Source: CAVPOO01 sp963707015
Lineage (GTDB): Bacteria > Pseudomonadota > Gammaproteobacteria > Thiohalobacterales > Thiohalobacteraceae
Reading direction: 5' to 3'
Assembly: GCA_963707015.1 (NCBI GenBank)
Contig: CAVPOO010000024.1
Location: 1 to 64,000, forward strand
Length of the DNA stretch: 64,000 nucleotides
In this document: positions 9,233 to 17,195 of the stretch, piece by piece
Layout: the number at the start of each line of letters is the position of its first letter
How positions within the stretch are numbered: the stretch's first letter is position 1
Program-made: the position numbers and the translations under genes
Notes under the pieces: model-generated
Told to the model about the DNA's origin: nothing
The model's input: only the letters and a program-made list of their open reading frames with translations
The model's database searches: none

Positions 9233-9620
9233 TTTACTGACGCTCAAACCAATATTATGAATGTCACGCTAGTTGGTAGTCACCGTAAACCCGTATGGCG
9301 CGGGGTACACGGGGTCGGACCTTAACAACTCCCTGTAATCACTTGATACTTGCCTCAGAAATGGATTGTTTTCAGGGCTTATAACGGGTATTTCAGCACC
9401 AAAATATCGCCGTATAACGTTCGAGACTCAAGCGATACTGCAGCATTGTCAGAGCAATAACTTTGTTAGTTCGCGCTTCGCTAAACGCTTCATTTTGAAC
9501 CCGAAGATGACCCTGAATGCAAGGGTTGCAAACGGAATCAACGGTTTGTTTTATCCGTGTCAACAAGCTGTCCAGGTACGATCCCTTGATCCACCAGATA
9601 TGTTTCGGGGCATCCGCCTT
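9233..9620. other. Intergenic, nothing recognised
   Basis: 388 bp between the kinase and the convergent VanZ-like gene. No open frame with coding character. A short GGGGTCGGACC stretch at about 9310 resembles the ends of dispersed repeats common in gammaproteobacteria, but no partner is seen here. Confidence 0.5.
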
Positions 9621-9998
9621 TCATTGTGGATCGTGCAGACGCCCAATCCATTTTATCCCTGCGGCGGCTAATCCAAAAACCAGAACACCGGTGAGGCTCC
9701 AGGCCAGGTCATTCAGCGCGAAAGTTCGGGATGGAATGGCGAGCTGGCTCACTTCGTCGAGCGTGACCAGCAGCGTTGCGACCGCCATACTCGCAAGCGG
9801 GCTGAGTGGGCGGCCCTGCGTTGCCCGGGATGAGAAGCCGAGCACCATGAAAAACGCCAGCAGGCCCATACCGACAAAGTGGGCAAGCTGATCCTTTCCC
9901 GGTATGCCATAGATAAACCCGAACCATTCTTTATGGGTGCTCACCAGTGCACTGATGGTGAAAAATGTCGCAATCGACAAATATGCCAGGTATCTCAT
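9621..9998 (-). CDS. VanZ-like membrane protein
   Basis: A 125-residue protein with four hydrophobic helices and the VanZ-family pattern: KDQLAHFVGMGLLAFF in the second helix and a TLLVTLDEVSQLAIPSRTF segment with the conserved DE-x-x-Q and R-x-F. VanZ-like proteins are inner-membrane proteins of unclear chemistry that recur in exopolysaccharide loci of gamma- and betaproteobacteria. It is transcribed leftward in the same direction as the RfaH gene, 115 bp apart, so the two may form one transcript at the edge of the polysaccharide locus. Confidence 0.82.
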   Translation of the reverse strand: MRYLAYLSIATFFTISALVSTHKEWFGFIYGIPGKDQLAHFVGMGLLAFFMVLGFSSRATQGRPLSPLASMAVATLLVTLDEVSQLAIPSRTFALNDLAWSLTGVLVFGLAAAGIKWIGRLHDPQ

Positions 9999-10113
9999 TG
10001 GACAGATATCATGGTGGTGTTTGGATTGGATGGTATTGTAGCTGAATAAGGGTGAGGGGAATGATTGAACAGGAGTTTCCGGTGCGTGAAACGCACCCTG
10101 CTTTTCTCACCGC

Positions 10114-10623
10114 TCAGTCTGAGTGGCCGGGTACGAGATGATCCCTGTCGATTGAGATATGCTGGAGCTTGCCCAGAAGTTTCAGCAGGATAATCGAACG
10201 TTGTTTGCCATCGTGTACCTTGAAGATGGCCTCCAGACCATGCAGGGGGCCGTCCATAATGGTTACAGTGGTGCCGGCTTCGAAGAGGTCCTCTTTGGGA
10301 TGGAGTAGCCCGGTGTCCGGGTCTGATGCCTGGGTGAGGGCATCAATGATCGGGTCGGGGACGGTGGCCGGCTGGCCACTGAAGCTGACCAGCTTTGAGA
10401 CGCCGTGGGTGGAGCGGATCGGGGCGATGTTTTCCTCGCCCAGGTTAAGCCGGATGAAAAGATAGCGGGGGAACAGGGGCTCGATCTTCTCTTGCCACTG
10501 GCCGCGATAGCGGTGGCCCCGTTTGATGTTTGGCAGATAGACCTCGAATGCCTGGCGGCGCAGATTTTCCGCAGCACACATTTCCTGTCGGGACTTGGTA
10601 TGGATGGCGTACCAGTGTTTCAT
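10114..10623 (-). CDS. rfaH: Transcription antiterminator RfaH
   Basis: A 169-residue NusG paralogue. The NGN domain covers residues 1-100 (MKHWYAIHTKSRQE, then LFPRYLFIRL and a THGVSKLVSF segment). The KOW-type C-terminal domain begins near 120 with FEAGTTVTIMDGPLHGLEAIF. RfaH binds RNA polymerase paused at ops elements and suppresses Rho-dependent termination in long polysaccharide, pilus and conjugation operons. Here it most likely serves the adjacent polysaccharide locus, although I did not find a clear ops element (GGCGGTAGCGTG) in the window. ATG at 10621-10623 opens the classical WYAIHTK start. Confidence 0.9.
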   Translation of the reverse strand: MKHWYAIHTKSRQEMCAAENLRRQAFEVYLPNIKRGHRYRGQWQEKIEPLFPRYLFIRLNLGEENIAPIRSTHGVSKLVSFSGQPATVPDPIIDALTQASDPDTGLLHPKEDLFEAGTTVTIMDGPLHGLEAIFKVHDGKQRSIILLKLLGKLQHISIDRDHLVPGHSD

Positions 10624-10668
10624 GTTGGCTATTTACCGGGGCATGGGCATCTCGTTGATCAGGTGGTG

Positions 10669-10699
10669 AAGGGGACAGTCCCGCAGGGGCCGTCCCCTT
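10669..10699. repeat. Small inverted repeat upstream of rfaH
   Basis: AAGGGGAC ... GTCCCCTT forms an 8-bp perfect stem around a 15-nt GC-rich loop that can itself pair (CCC/GGG). It lies 46-76 bp upstream of the rfaH start. Similar GGGGAC ends occur in the repeat at 17021-17142, so this may be a remnant of the same kind of dispersed element. Confidence 0.55.
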
Positions 10700-10760
10700 T
10701 GTTGTATTTAAACCATACAAATTAGCCTAGCATGGTTTCTTGTCCTTGGCGAATTCCTAT

Positions 10761-11249
10761 TTATGCAGCAATTGGCGTCTGAAAAAGTCCATTGCAGTGT
10801 GAACTCCATGAATAGTTGCCGAGTATTGCGGTTGGCGGTTGATGCTCGTTGCTAACTACAGCGGCTGCGTTCCCATCGAGAGACTGATGAGCGCGGTTAT
10901 GGTTGTAATACTGTAGAAACGTGCCAGGTCTTCGTTCAAGGTCCTGTGCATTCCAGAAGAAGACGCAGTCAAGGTATTCCCGCCGGATCATTCCAAACAG
11001 TCGCTCAGCGAAGGGGTGCGATACAGGGGTATGCGGGATGGAGTTGATATTCTTGATCTCGAGAATCCATAAGTTGGCTTGCCATTGGTGATACCGGTAT
11101 AGCGGATCATGGTCGGAACTCAGGTAGTGTGGGACTCTTTGAGTAGATATGGCGGTGTTGAACATCTGACAGAAAGTTGTCGTTTTCAGGTGATGATTAG
11201 CAATTCCCCAGGACAGGTGAATATAGCTAATTCGCCATACACACCACAC
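10761..11249 (-). pseudogene. Transposase/integrase-core fragment
   Basis: The C-terminal part of a DDE integrase-core (rve) transposase. The second catalytic Asp region reads YLSSDHDPLY, and the Glu region reads HTPVSHPFAERLFGMIRREYLD, followed by the family tail YNHNRAHQSLDG. The HTH region and the first catalytic Asp are missing, so it cannot be active. The beginning (bases 11180-11249) is degenerate. No terminal inverted repeats were identified. It separates the polysaccharide locus from a toxin-antitoxin pair and marks an old insertion. Confidence 0.8.
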
Positions 11250-11274
11250 GACAATTTTCTTGAATCCTGAAACG

Positions 11275-11291
11275 CCTTACTATATGTAAGG
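11275..11291. promoter_or_regulatory. Palindrome upstream of antitoxin gene, candidate operator
   Basis: CCTTAC-tatat-GTAAGG, a perfect 6-bp inverted repeat 36-52 bp before the antitoxin ATG. AbrB-like antitoxins usually repress their own operon, so this is a plausible operator. No experimental basis. Confidence 0.45.
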
Positions 11292-11326
11292 AATAATCCA
11301 TACAGTAGTGCAGAGGATTGCCTTTC

Positions 11327-11590
11327 ATGACAACCGCAACCATCACCAGCAAGGGCCAGGTCACCATCCCGAAGGACGTGAGGAGTCGCCTCGGTATCGG
11401 CACCGGTGACCGGGTGGAATTTGTCGAAATTCAGGCTGGGGTTTTTCAGATTGTTGCTGCGACTCAGGACGTCCAGGCCCTTAAAGGCATCGTGCCCAAG
11501 CTTAAAAAGCCTGTCACGATAGAGGAAATGAATCAGGCTATTGCTGAAATGGGAGGTGCTGATTGCTTGGACTCGACACCAATGTCGTGA
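11327..11590 (+). CDS. AbrB/MazE-family antitoxin
   Basis: An 87-residue protein whose N-terminus MTTATITSKGQVTIPKDVRSRL is the swapped-hairpin AbrB DNA-binding domain, followed by LGIGTGDRVEFVE. The C-terminal 40 residues (from about LKGIVPKLKKPV) would wrap around the toxin. ATG at 11327 is chosen, with AGAGGA about 10 bases upstream, over TTG at 11318. The 3' end overlaps the start of a PIN-domain toxin gene, the usual arrangement for VapBC-like pairs. As the toxin carries a nonsense codon the antitoxin may now be an orphan repressor. Confidence 0.85.
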   Translation: MTTATITSKGQVTIPKDVRSRLGIGTGDRVEFVEIQAGVFQIVAATQDVQALKGIVPKLKKPVTIEEMNQAIAEMGGADCLDSTPMS

Positions 11591-11961
11591 TCCGTTAGCT
11601 GGTTCAAGATGATAAAAAGCAATCCACTGCCGCGACTCGCTTTATCGAGAAATCGTTAACCACGGATGCTCCGGGTTATATCAAACATATTTCCTTGTGC
11701 GAGATCGTATGGGTGCTGCAGCGTTGCTATGGTGTTGCAAAGCCGCAGGTGCGAGAGATTATCGAGGGATTGCTCACGACCAAGCAGTTTAATGTAGAAA
11801 ACGTTGAAGTCGCCTGGAAAGCGTTGCGTGCATTTGATGCAAACAGTGCCGACTTTTGTGATGCGTTAATCGGTCAGGTAAATATTCACCGTGGCTGTGA
11901 GTACACTGTTACCTTTGATAAGAAAGCAGCAAGCCTGCCGGGGTTTGATCTATTGGGATAA
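11563..11961 (+). pseudogene. PIN-domain (VapC-like) toxin with internal stop codon
   Basis: Starts with TTG at 11563 inside the antitoxin gene. It reads LLGLDTNVVIR, then TAG at 11596-11598, then LVQDDKKQSTAATRFIEKS through to the stop at 11959-11961. The LDTN motif holds the first catalytic Asp of PIN RNases. Later acidic residues are present (LCEIVWVL, NSADFCDALIG). In relatives the interrupted position is normally a tyrosine (VRYLVQDD), so one substitution TAC to TAG explains the break. After the stop the frame stays open for 120 codons, which points to a recent inactivation. A GTG or TTG restart downstream would lack the first Asp. Confidence 0.85.
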
Positions 11962-12040
11962 CGATCGGGAATGATCTTTTTGCTGGTGTGCAGAACGCAT
12001 TACTATTCATGCCGCCAGCAAGGTATTGAGCCATCCTTCC

Positions 12041-12109
12041 ATGACAGAACATCAACGCTATTGGCTCAAACATGTCCGGGCCTGCGAGGCCTTGGGCGCC
12101 TTGGCGGTA
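12041..12109 (+). pseudogene. IS66-type accessory protein (TnpA) N-terminal remnant
   Basis: ATG at 12041 opens MTEHQRYWLKHVRACEALG, which resembles the start of IS66-family TnpA proteins (x-EHQRYWLEHVRACExSG). The similarity stops after about 22 residues and nothing else of an IS66 element follows. It lies 146 bp before tex, so an insertion and deletion took place here. Confidence 0.55.
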
Positions 12110-12253
12110 TGCTCAATTACTACTATCGTGAAGCAGCCTGAAAGGAGGATTCTGCTTTTTGCAGGATACGCACGGCCAGCTACTCTGGCAGCGCGTTTCC
12201 GGTATCATGCGTGACCTTCAGTATCCCGATCACAACACAGGTTGTTTCCGTTC

Positions 12254-15200
12254 TATGACGATTTCCGAGCGCATTGCACAGGAGCTGGGCGTCAACACCC
12301 GGCAGGTTGAAGCGGCAGTCAAACTGCTGGACGAGGGCGCCACCGTGCCTTTCATTTCACGCTACCGCAAGGAGGCCACTGAGGGGCTGGACGACACCCA
12401 GCTGCGCAACCTCGAGGAGCGCCTGGTCTATCTGCGCGAGCTGGAGGAGCGGCGCGACACGGTGCTGAAGAGCATCGCCGAACAGGACAAGCTGAGCCCG
12501 GAACTGGAGGCGGCCATAGCTGCCGCTGACACCAAGACGCGGCTGGAAGACCTGTATGCGCCCTATCGGCCCAAACGCCGCACCCGCGCGCAGATCGCGC
12601 GCGAAGCCGGCCTCGAGCCGGTGCTGGACAGCCTGCTGCAGGATCCCTCCCGGCAGCCGGACAACGTGGCAAGCGGGTATCTCAACCCCGATGCCGGCTT
12701 TGCCGATGCCGCTGCGGTGCTCGACGGCGCGCGGCAGATTTTCCTGGAGCGGGTGGCGGAACAGGCCGACCTGGTGGGCGCACTGCGTGATCAGGCCTGG
12801 GAGCAGGGCCTGCTGGTCTCGCAGGTTATCGACGGCCAGCAGCAGAGCGGTGCCAAGTTTTCGGACTATTTCGATTTCTCCGAGCCACTGCAGAAGCTTC
12901 CCTCGCACCGCGCGCTGGCGCTGTTCCGCGCCCGTGGCGAAGGCGTGCTGCGGCTCAAGCTGGTGATCCCCGGCCAGGACGATCTCGCCGCCAGCAATGA
13001 CACGGGCAGCTGCGACCGCCGCATCGCCGCGCATTTCGCTATCCGCGACCAGGGCCGCCCGGCCGATGCCTGGCTGTCGATGTCGGTGCGCCTGGCCTGG
13101 CGCGCCAAGTTGTCGCTGCAGATCGAGAGCGAACTGTTCCTGCGCGTCCGCGAACAGGCCGAGCAAGAGGCCATCAGGGTGTTCGGTGAGAACCTGCGCG
13201 ACCTGCTGCTGGCGGCGCCGGCCGGCATGCGCGTCACGCTGGGGCTGGACCCGGGGCTGCGCACCGGCGTCAAGGTGGTGGTGGTCGATGCCACCGGCAA
13301 GCTGCTGGAGTACAGCACCATCTATCCGCACGCGCCCAGGAACCAGTGGGATGCGTCCATTGCGGTGCTCGCGGCAGTGGCGCAAAAACACGGCGTGCAG
13401 CTGGTCAGTATCGGCAACGGCACCGCCTCGCGGGAGACCGACAAGCTGGTGCGCGAACTGATGCAGCGTCACCCGGAGTTGAAATTAAGCAGTATCGTGG
13501 TGAGCGAGGCGGGCGCCTCGGTGTACTCGGCATCGGCACTCGCCGCCAGTGAATTCCCGGACCTGGATGTCTCCTTCCGCGGCGCCGTCTCGATTGCCCG
13601 GCGCCTGCAGGACCCGCTGGCGGAACTGGTCAAGATCGAACCCAAGTCGATCGGCGTCGGCCAGTACCAGCACGACGTTAACCAGCCCCGCCTGGCGCGC
13701 AAGCTGTCCGCGGTGGTGGAAGACTGTGTCAACGCCGTGGGGGTCGAGGTGAACACCGCCTCGGCGCCGCTACTGGCGCGGGTGGCCGGCCTGTCCGAAA
13801 CGCTGGCGCGCAACCTCGTCAGCTACCGCGAACAGCAGGGTGCCTTCGCCAACCGCCAGCAGTTGCTCAAGGTGCCGCGCCTCGGGCCCAAGGCGTTCGA
13901 GCAGGCGGCCGGTTTCCTGCGCATCGCCCACGGCGACAATCCGCTCGACGCCTCGGCGGTGCACCCCGAAGCCTATCCGGTGGTGGAGAACATTCTCGCC
14001 GCCACACGGCTGTCCATGCCGGAGCTGATCGGCAACAGGTCCGTGCTCAGCACCCTGGCGGCCAATGACTATGTCGATGCGCGCTTCGGCGAACCGACGG
14101 TGCGCGACATCATCACCGAGCTCGACAAGCCCGGCCGTGACCCGCGTCCCGAGTTCAGGACCGCGACCTTCAAGGATGGCGTCGAGACGCTCAAGGACCT
14201 GACTCCCGGTCTGATCCTGGAAGGCGTGGTGACTAACGTGACCAACTTCGGTGCCTTCGTCGACATCGGCGTTCACCAGGACGGCCTGGTGCACATCTCC
14301 GTCTTGTCGGACAGCTTTGTGAAGGATCCGCGCGAGGTGGTCAAGGCCGGTGACATCGTCAAGGTGAAAGTGCTGGAGGTTGATCTCGATCGCAAACGCG
14401 TTGCGCTCAGCATGCGGCTCGGCGATGAGGTGGCGCGCAAACCGGCCCAGGGTGAGAAGAAAACGTCGCCACAGCGTGGCAAGGCCCAGCAGGGCAAGGC
14501 GCGCCAGCGGCAACAGCCCGCCAGACCGGCGCCGGTCACCGCCATGTCCCAGGCTTTCGCGAAGTATGACGATTTCCGAGCGCATTGCACAGGAGCTGGG
14601 CGTCAACACCCGGCAGGTTGAAGCGGCAGTCAAACTGCTGGACGAGGGCGCCACCGTGCCTTTCATTTCACGCTACCGCAAGGAGGCCACTGAGGGGCTG
14701 GACGACACCCAGCTGCGCAACCTCGAGGAGCGCCTGGTCTATCTGCGCGAGCTGGAGGAGCGGCGCGACACGGTGCTGAAGAGCATCGCCGAACAGGACA
14801 AGCTGAGCCCGGAACTGGAGGCGGCCATAGCTGCCGCTGACACCAAGACGCGGCTGGAGGACCTGTATGCGCCCTATCGGCCCAAACGCCGCACCCGCGC
14901 GCAGATCGCGCGCGAAGCCGGCCTCGAGCCGGTGCTGGACAGCCTGCTGCAGGATCCCGCCCGGCAGCCGGACAGCGTGGCAAGCGGGTATCTCAACCCC
15001 GATGCCGGCTTTGCCGATGCCGCTGCGGTGCTCGACGGCGCGCGGCAGATTTTCCTGGAGCGGGTGGCGGAACAGGCCGACCTGGTGGGCGCACTGCGTG
15101 ATCAGGCCTGGGAGCAGGGCCTGCTGGTCTCGCAGGTTATCGACGGCCAGCAGCAGAGCGGTGCCAAGTTTTCGGACTATTTCGATTTCTCCGAGCCGCT

Positions 15201-16875
15201 GCAGAAGCTTCCCTCGCACCGCGCGCTGGCGCTGTTCCGCGCCCGTGGCGAAGGCGTGCTGCGGCTCAAGCTGGTGATCCCCGGCCAGGACGATCTCGCC
15301 GCCAGCAATGACACGGGCAGCTGCGACCGCCGCATCGCCGTACATTTCGCTATCCGCGACCAGGGCCGCCCGGCCGATGCCTGGCTGTCGATGTCGGTGC
15401 GCCTGGCCTGGCGCGCCAAGTTGTCGCTGCAGATCGAGAGCGAACTGTTCCTGCGCGTCCGCGAACAGGCCGAGCAAGAGGCCATCAGGGTGTTCGGTGA
15501 GAACCTGCGCGACCTGCTGCTGGCGGCGCCGGCCGGCATGCGCGTCACGCTGGGGCTGGACCCGGGGCTGCGCACCGGCGTCAAGGTGGTGGTGGTCGAT
15601 GCCACCGGCAAGCTGCTGGAGTACAGCACCATCTATCCGCACGCGCCCAGGAACCAGTGGGATGCGTCGATTGCGGTGCTCGCGGCAGTGGCGAAAAAAC
15701 ACGGCGTGCAGCTGGTCAGTATCGGCAACGGCACCGCCTCGCGGGAGACCGACAAGCTGGTGCGCGAACTGATGCAGCGTCACCCGGAGTTGAAATTAAG
15801 CAGTATCGTGGTGAGCGAGGCGGGCGCCTCGGTGTACTCGGCATCGGCACTCGCCGCCAGTGAATTCCCGGACCTGGATGTCTCCTTCCGCGGCGCCGTC
15901 TCGATTGCCCGGCGCCTGCAGGACCCGCTGGCGGAACTGGTCAAGATCGAACCCAAGTCGATCGGCGTCGGCCAGTACCAGCACGACCTTAACCAGCCCC
16001 GCCTGGCGCGCAAGCTGTCCGCGGTGGTGGAAGACTGTGTCAACGCCGTGGGGGTCGAGGTGAACACCGCCTCGGCGCCGCTGCTGGCGCGGGTGGCCGG
16101 CATGTCCGAAACGCTGGCGCGCAACCTCGTCAGCTACCGCGAACAGCAGGGTGCCTTCGCCAACCGCCAGCAGTTGCTCAAGGTGCCGCGCCTCGGGCCC
16201 AAGGCGTTCGAGCAGGCGGCCGGTTTCCTGCGCATCGCCCACGGCGACAATCCGCTCGACGCCTCGGCGGTGCACCCCGAAGCCTATCCGGTGGTGGAGA
16301 ACATTCTCGCCGCCACACGGCTGTCCATGCCGGAGCTGATCGGCAACAGGTCCGTGCTCAGCACCCTGGCGGCCAATGACTTTGTCGATGCGCGCTTCGG
16401 CGAACCGACGGTGCGCGACATCATCACCGAGCTCGACAAGCCCGGCCGTGACCCGCGTCCCGAGTTCAGGACCGCGACCTTCAAGGATGGCGTCGAGACG
16501 CTCAAGGACCTGACTCCCGGTCTGATCCTGGAAGGCGTGGTGACTAACGTCACCAACTTCGGTGCCTTCGTCGACATCGGCGTTCACCAGGACGGCCTGG
16601 TGCACATCTCCGTCTTGTCGGACAGCTTTGTGAAGGATCCGCGCGAGGTGGTCAAGGCCGGTGACATCGTCAAGGTGAAGGTGCTGGAGGTTGATCTCGA
16701 TCGCAAACGCGTTGCGCTCAGCATGCGCCTCGGCGATGAGGTGGCGCGCAAACCGGCCCAGGGTGAGAAGAAAACGTCGCCACAGCGTGGCAAGGCCCAG
16801 CAGGGCAAGGCGCGCCAGCGGCAACAGCCCGCCAGACCAGCGCCGGTCACCGCCATGTCCCAGGCTTTCGCGAAG
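12254..16875 (+). repeat. 2311-bp direct tandem duplication of tex
   Basis: Two head-to-tail units, 12254-14564 and 14565-16875, with an exact period of 2311 bp. Each runs from one base before the tex ATG to the codons for QAFAK. At the junction copy 1 loses its last five codons and enters copy 2 directly. The copies differ at only a small number of bases, including seven amino-acid changes, so the duplication is recent but not brand-new. Confidence 0.93.
12255..14621 (+). CDS. tex: Tex family RNA-binding protein, copy 1 (altered C-terminus)
   Basis: A 788-residue Tex protein: N-terminal HTH-rich region (MTISERIAQELGVNTRQVEAA), RNase-H-like YqgF domain (LGLDPGLRTGVKVVVVD, about residue 330), helix-hairpin-helix repeats (VSYREQQGAFANRQQLLKVPRLGPKAFEQ) and a C-terminal S1 domain (LTPGLILEGVVTNVTNFGAFVDIGV). 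Tex binds nucleic acid and affects transcription, and is widely conserved. The S1 domain is complete, but the normal ending LTEKP is replaced by 18 residues read out of frame from copy 2. No strong ribosome-binding site precedes ATG 12255. It lies after IS remnants. Confidence 0.9.
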   Translation: MTISERIAQELGVNTRQVEAAVKLLDEGATVPFISRYRKEATEGLDDTQLRNLEERLVYLRELEERRDTVLKSIAEQDKLSPELEAAIAAADTKTRLEDLYAPYRPKRRTRAQIAREAGLEPVLDSLLQDPSRQPDNVASGYLNPDAGFADAAAVLDGARQIFLERVAEQADLVGALRDQAWEQGLLVSQVIDGQQQSGAKFSDYFDFSEPLQKLPSHRALALFRARGEGVLRLKLVIPGQDDLAASNDTGSCDRRIAAHFAIRDQGRPADAWLSMSVRLAWRAKLSLQIESELFLRVREQAEQEAIRVFGENLRDLLLAAPAGMRVTLGLDPGLRTGVKVVVVDATGKLLEYSTIYPHAPRNQWDASIAVLAAVAQKHGVQLVSIGNGTASRETDKLVRELMQRHPELKLSSIVVSEAGASVYSASALAASEFPDLDVSFRGAVSIARRLQDPLAELVKIEPKSIGVGQYQHDVNQPRLARKLSAVVEDCVNAVGVEVNTASAPLLARVAGLSETLARNLVSYREQQGAFANRQQLLKVPRLGPKAFEQAAGFLRIAHGDNPLDASAVHPEAYPVVENILAATRLSMPELIGNRSVLSTLAANDYVDARFGEPTVRDIITELDKPGRDPRPEFRTATFKDGVETLKDLTPGLILEGVVTNVTNFGAFVDIGVHQDGLVHISVLSDSFVKDPREVVKAGDIVKVKVLEVDLDRKRVALSMRLGDEVARKPAQGEKKTSPQRGKAQQGKARQRQQPARPAPVTAMSQAFAKYDDFRAHCTGAGRQHPAG

Positions 16876-16893
16876 CTGACCGAAAAACCCTAA
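14566..16893 (+). CDS. tex: Tex family RNA-binding protein, copy 2 (normal C-terminus)
   Basis: A 775-residue copy with the natural end AKLTEKP. It differs from copy 1 at seven residues, for example PARQPDS instead of PSRQPDN, IAVHFAI instead of IAAHFAI, and NDFVDAR instead of NDYVDAR; the changes are conservative. Its ATG lies inside the 3' end of copy 1 in another frame, with 56 bases of overlap, so translation may depend on coupling to copy 1. No Shine-Dalgarno is evident at this junction. Copy 2 keeps the original 3' flank, while copy 1 keeps the original 5' flank and promoter. Confidence 0.9.
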   Translation: MTISERIAQELGVNTRQVEAAVKLLDEGATVPFISRYRKEATEGLDDTQLRNLEERLVYLRELEERRDTVLKSIAEQDKLSPELEAAIAAADTKTRLEDLYAPYRPKRRTRAQIAREAGLEPVLDSLLQDPARQPDSVASGYLNPDAGFADAAAVLDGARQIFLERVAEQADLVGALRDQAWEQGLLVSQVIDGQQQSGAKFSDYFDFSEPLQKLPSHRALALFRARGEGVLRLKLVIPGQDDLAASNDTGSCDRRIAVHFAIRDQGRPADAWLSMSVRLAWRAKLSLQIESELFLRVREQAEQEAIRVFGENLRDLLLAAPAGMRVTLGLDPGLRTGVKVVVVDATGKLLEYSTIYPHAPRNQWDASIAVLAAVAKKHGVQLVSIGNGTASRETDKLVRELMQRHPELKLSSIVVSEAGASVYSASALAASEFPDLDVSFRGAVSIARRLQDPLAELVKIEPKSIGVGQYQHDLNQPRLARKLSAVVEDCVNAVGVEVNTASAPLLARVAGMSETLARNLVSYREQQGAFANRQQLLKVPRLGPKAFEQAAGFLRIAHGDNPLDASAVHPEAYPVVENILAATRLSMPELIGNRSVLSTLAANDFVDARFGEPTVRDIITELDKPGRDPRPEFRTATFKDGVETLKDLTPGLILEGVVTNVTNFGAFVDIGVHQDGLVHISVLSDSFVKDPREVVKAGDIVKVKVLEVDLDRKRVALSMRLGDEVARKPAQGEKKTSPQRGKAQQGKARQRQQPARPAPVTAMSQAFAKLTEKP

Positions 16894-17020
16894 GCGTCAC
16901 GTGAGGCGTCGTGCCATTGAGCGATGAGTGAGGGCGACTCTGATTGTACCAGTTCACAAAGCACGTTAGCGGCTGGTGGAGCGCGTCCGTGCGAAGTGGC
17001 ACCAGAATCAAAAGTTAATT

Positions 17021-17142
17021 AGGGGACAGACCACAATTATCCCCCGCCCCCGCTGTCCCTAACCGGTCGCCCGGCCTTGCCCTTGGTAACCCGCCGCTTG
17101 AGCATGTCACGCAGTAATCGCGAAAAACGTGGTCTGTCCCCT
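17021..17142. repeat. Repeat with GGGGACAGACCAC inverted ends and transposase tail remnant
   Basis: aggggacagaccac at 17021-17034 and its inverse gtggtctgtcccct at 17129-17142. Between them the minus strand reads FSRLLRDMLKRRVTKGKAGR and ends at a stop at 17037-17039, like the basic tail of a small transposase (REP-associated tyrosine type is my guess). The rest of 16894-17195 holds no gene. Confidence 0.6.
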
Positions 17143-17195
17143 ATTCGCTATTCGTGGAAAAGGACCAGAACACCCAATAGAAAGGAGGAACTACC

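Noticed and set aside
12357..13472. Long open frame on the strand opposite tex (371 codons), with a twin at 14668-15783 and others at 13770-14666 and 15796-16824
   Set aside because: Composition is Gln/His/Arg-rich and typical of antisense frames in GC-rich genes; tex itself has clear domain motifs.
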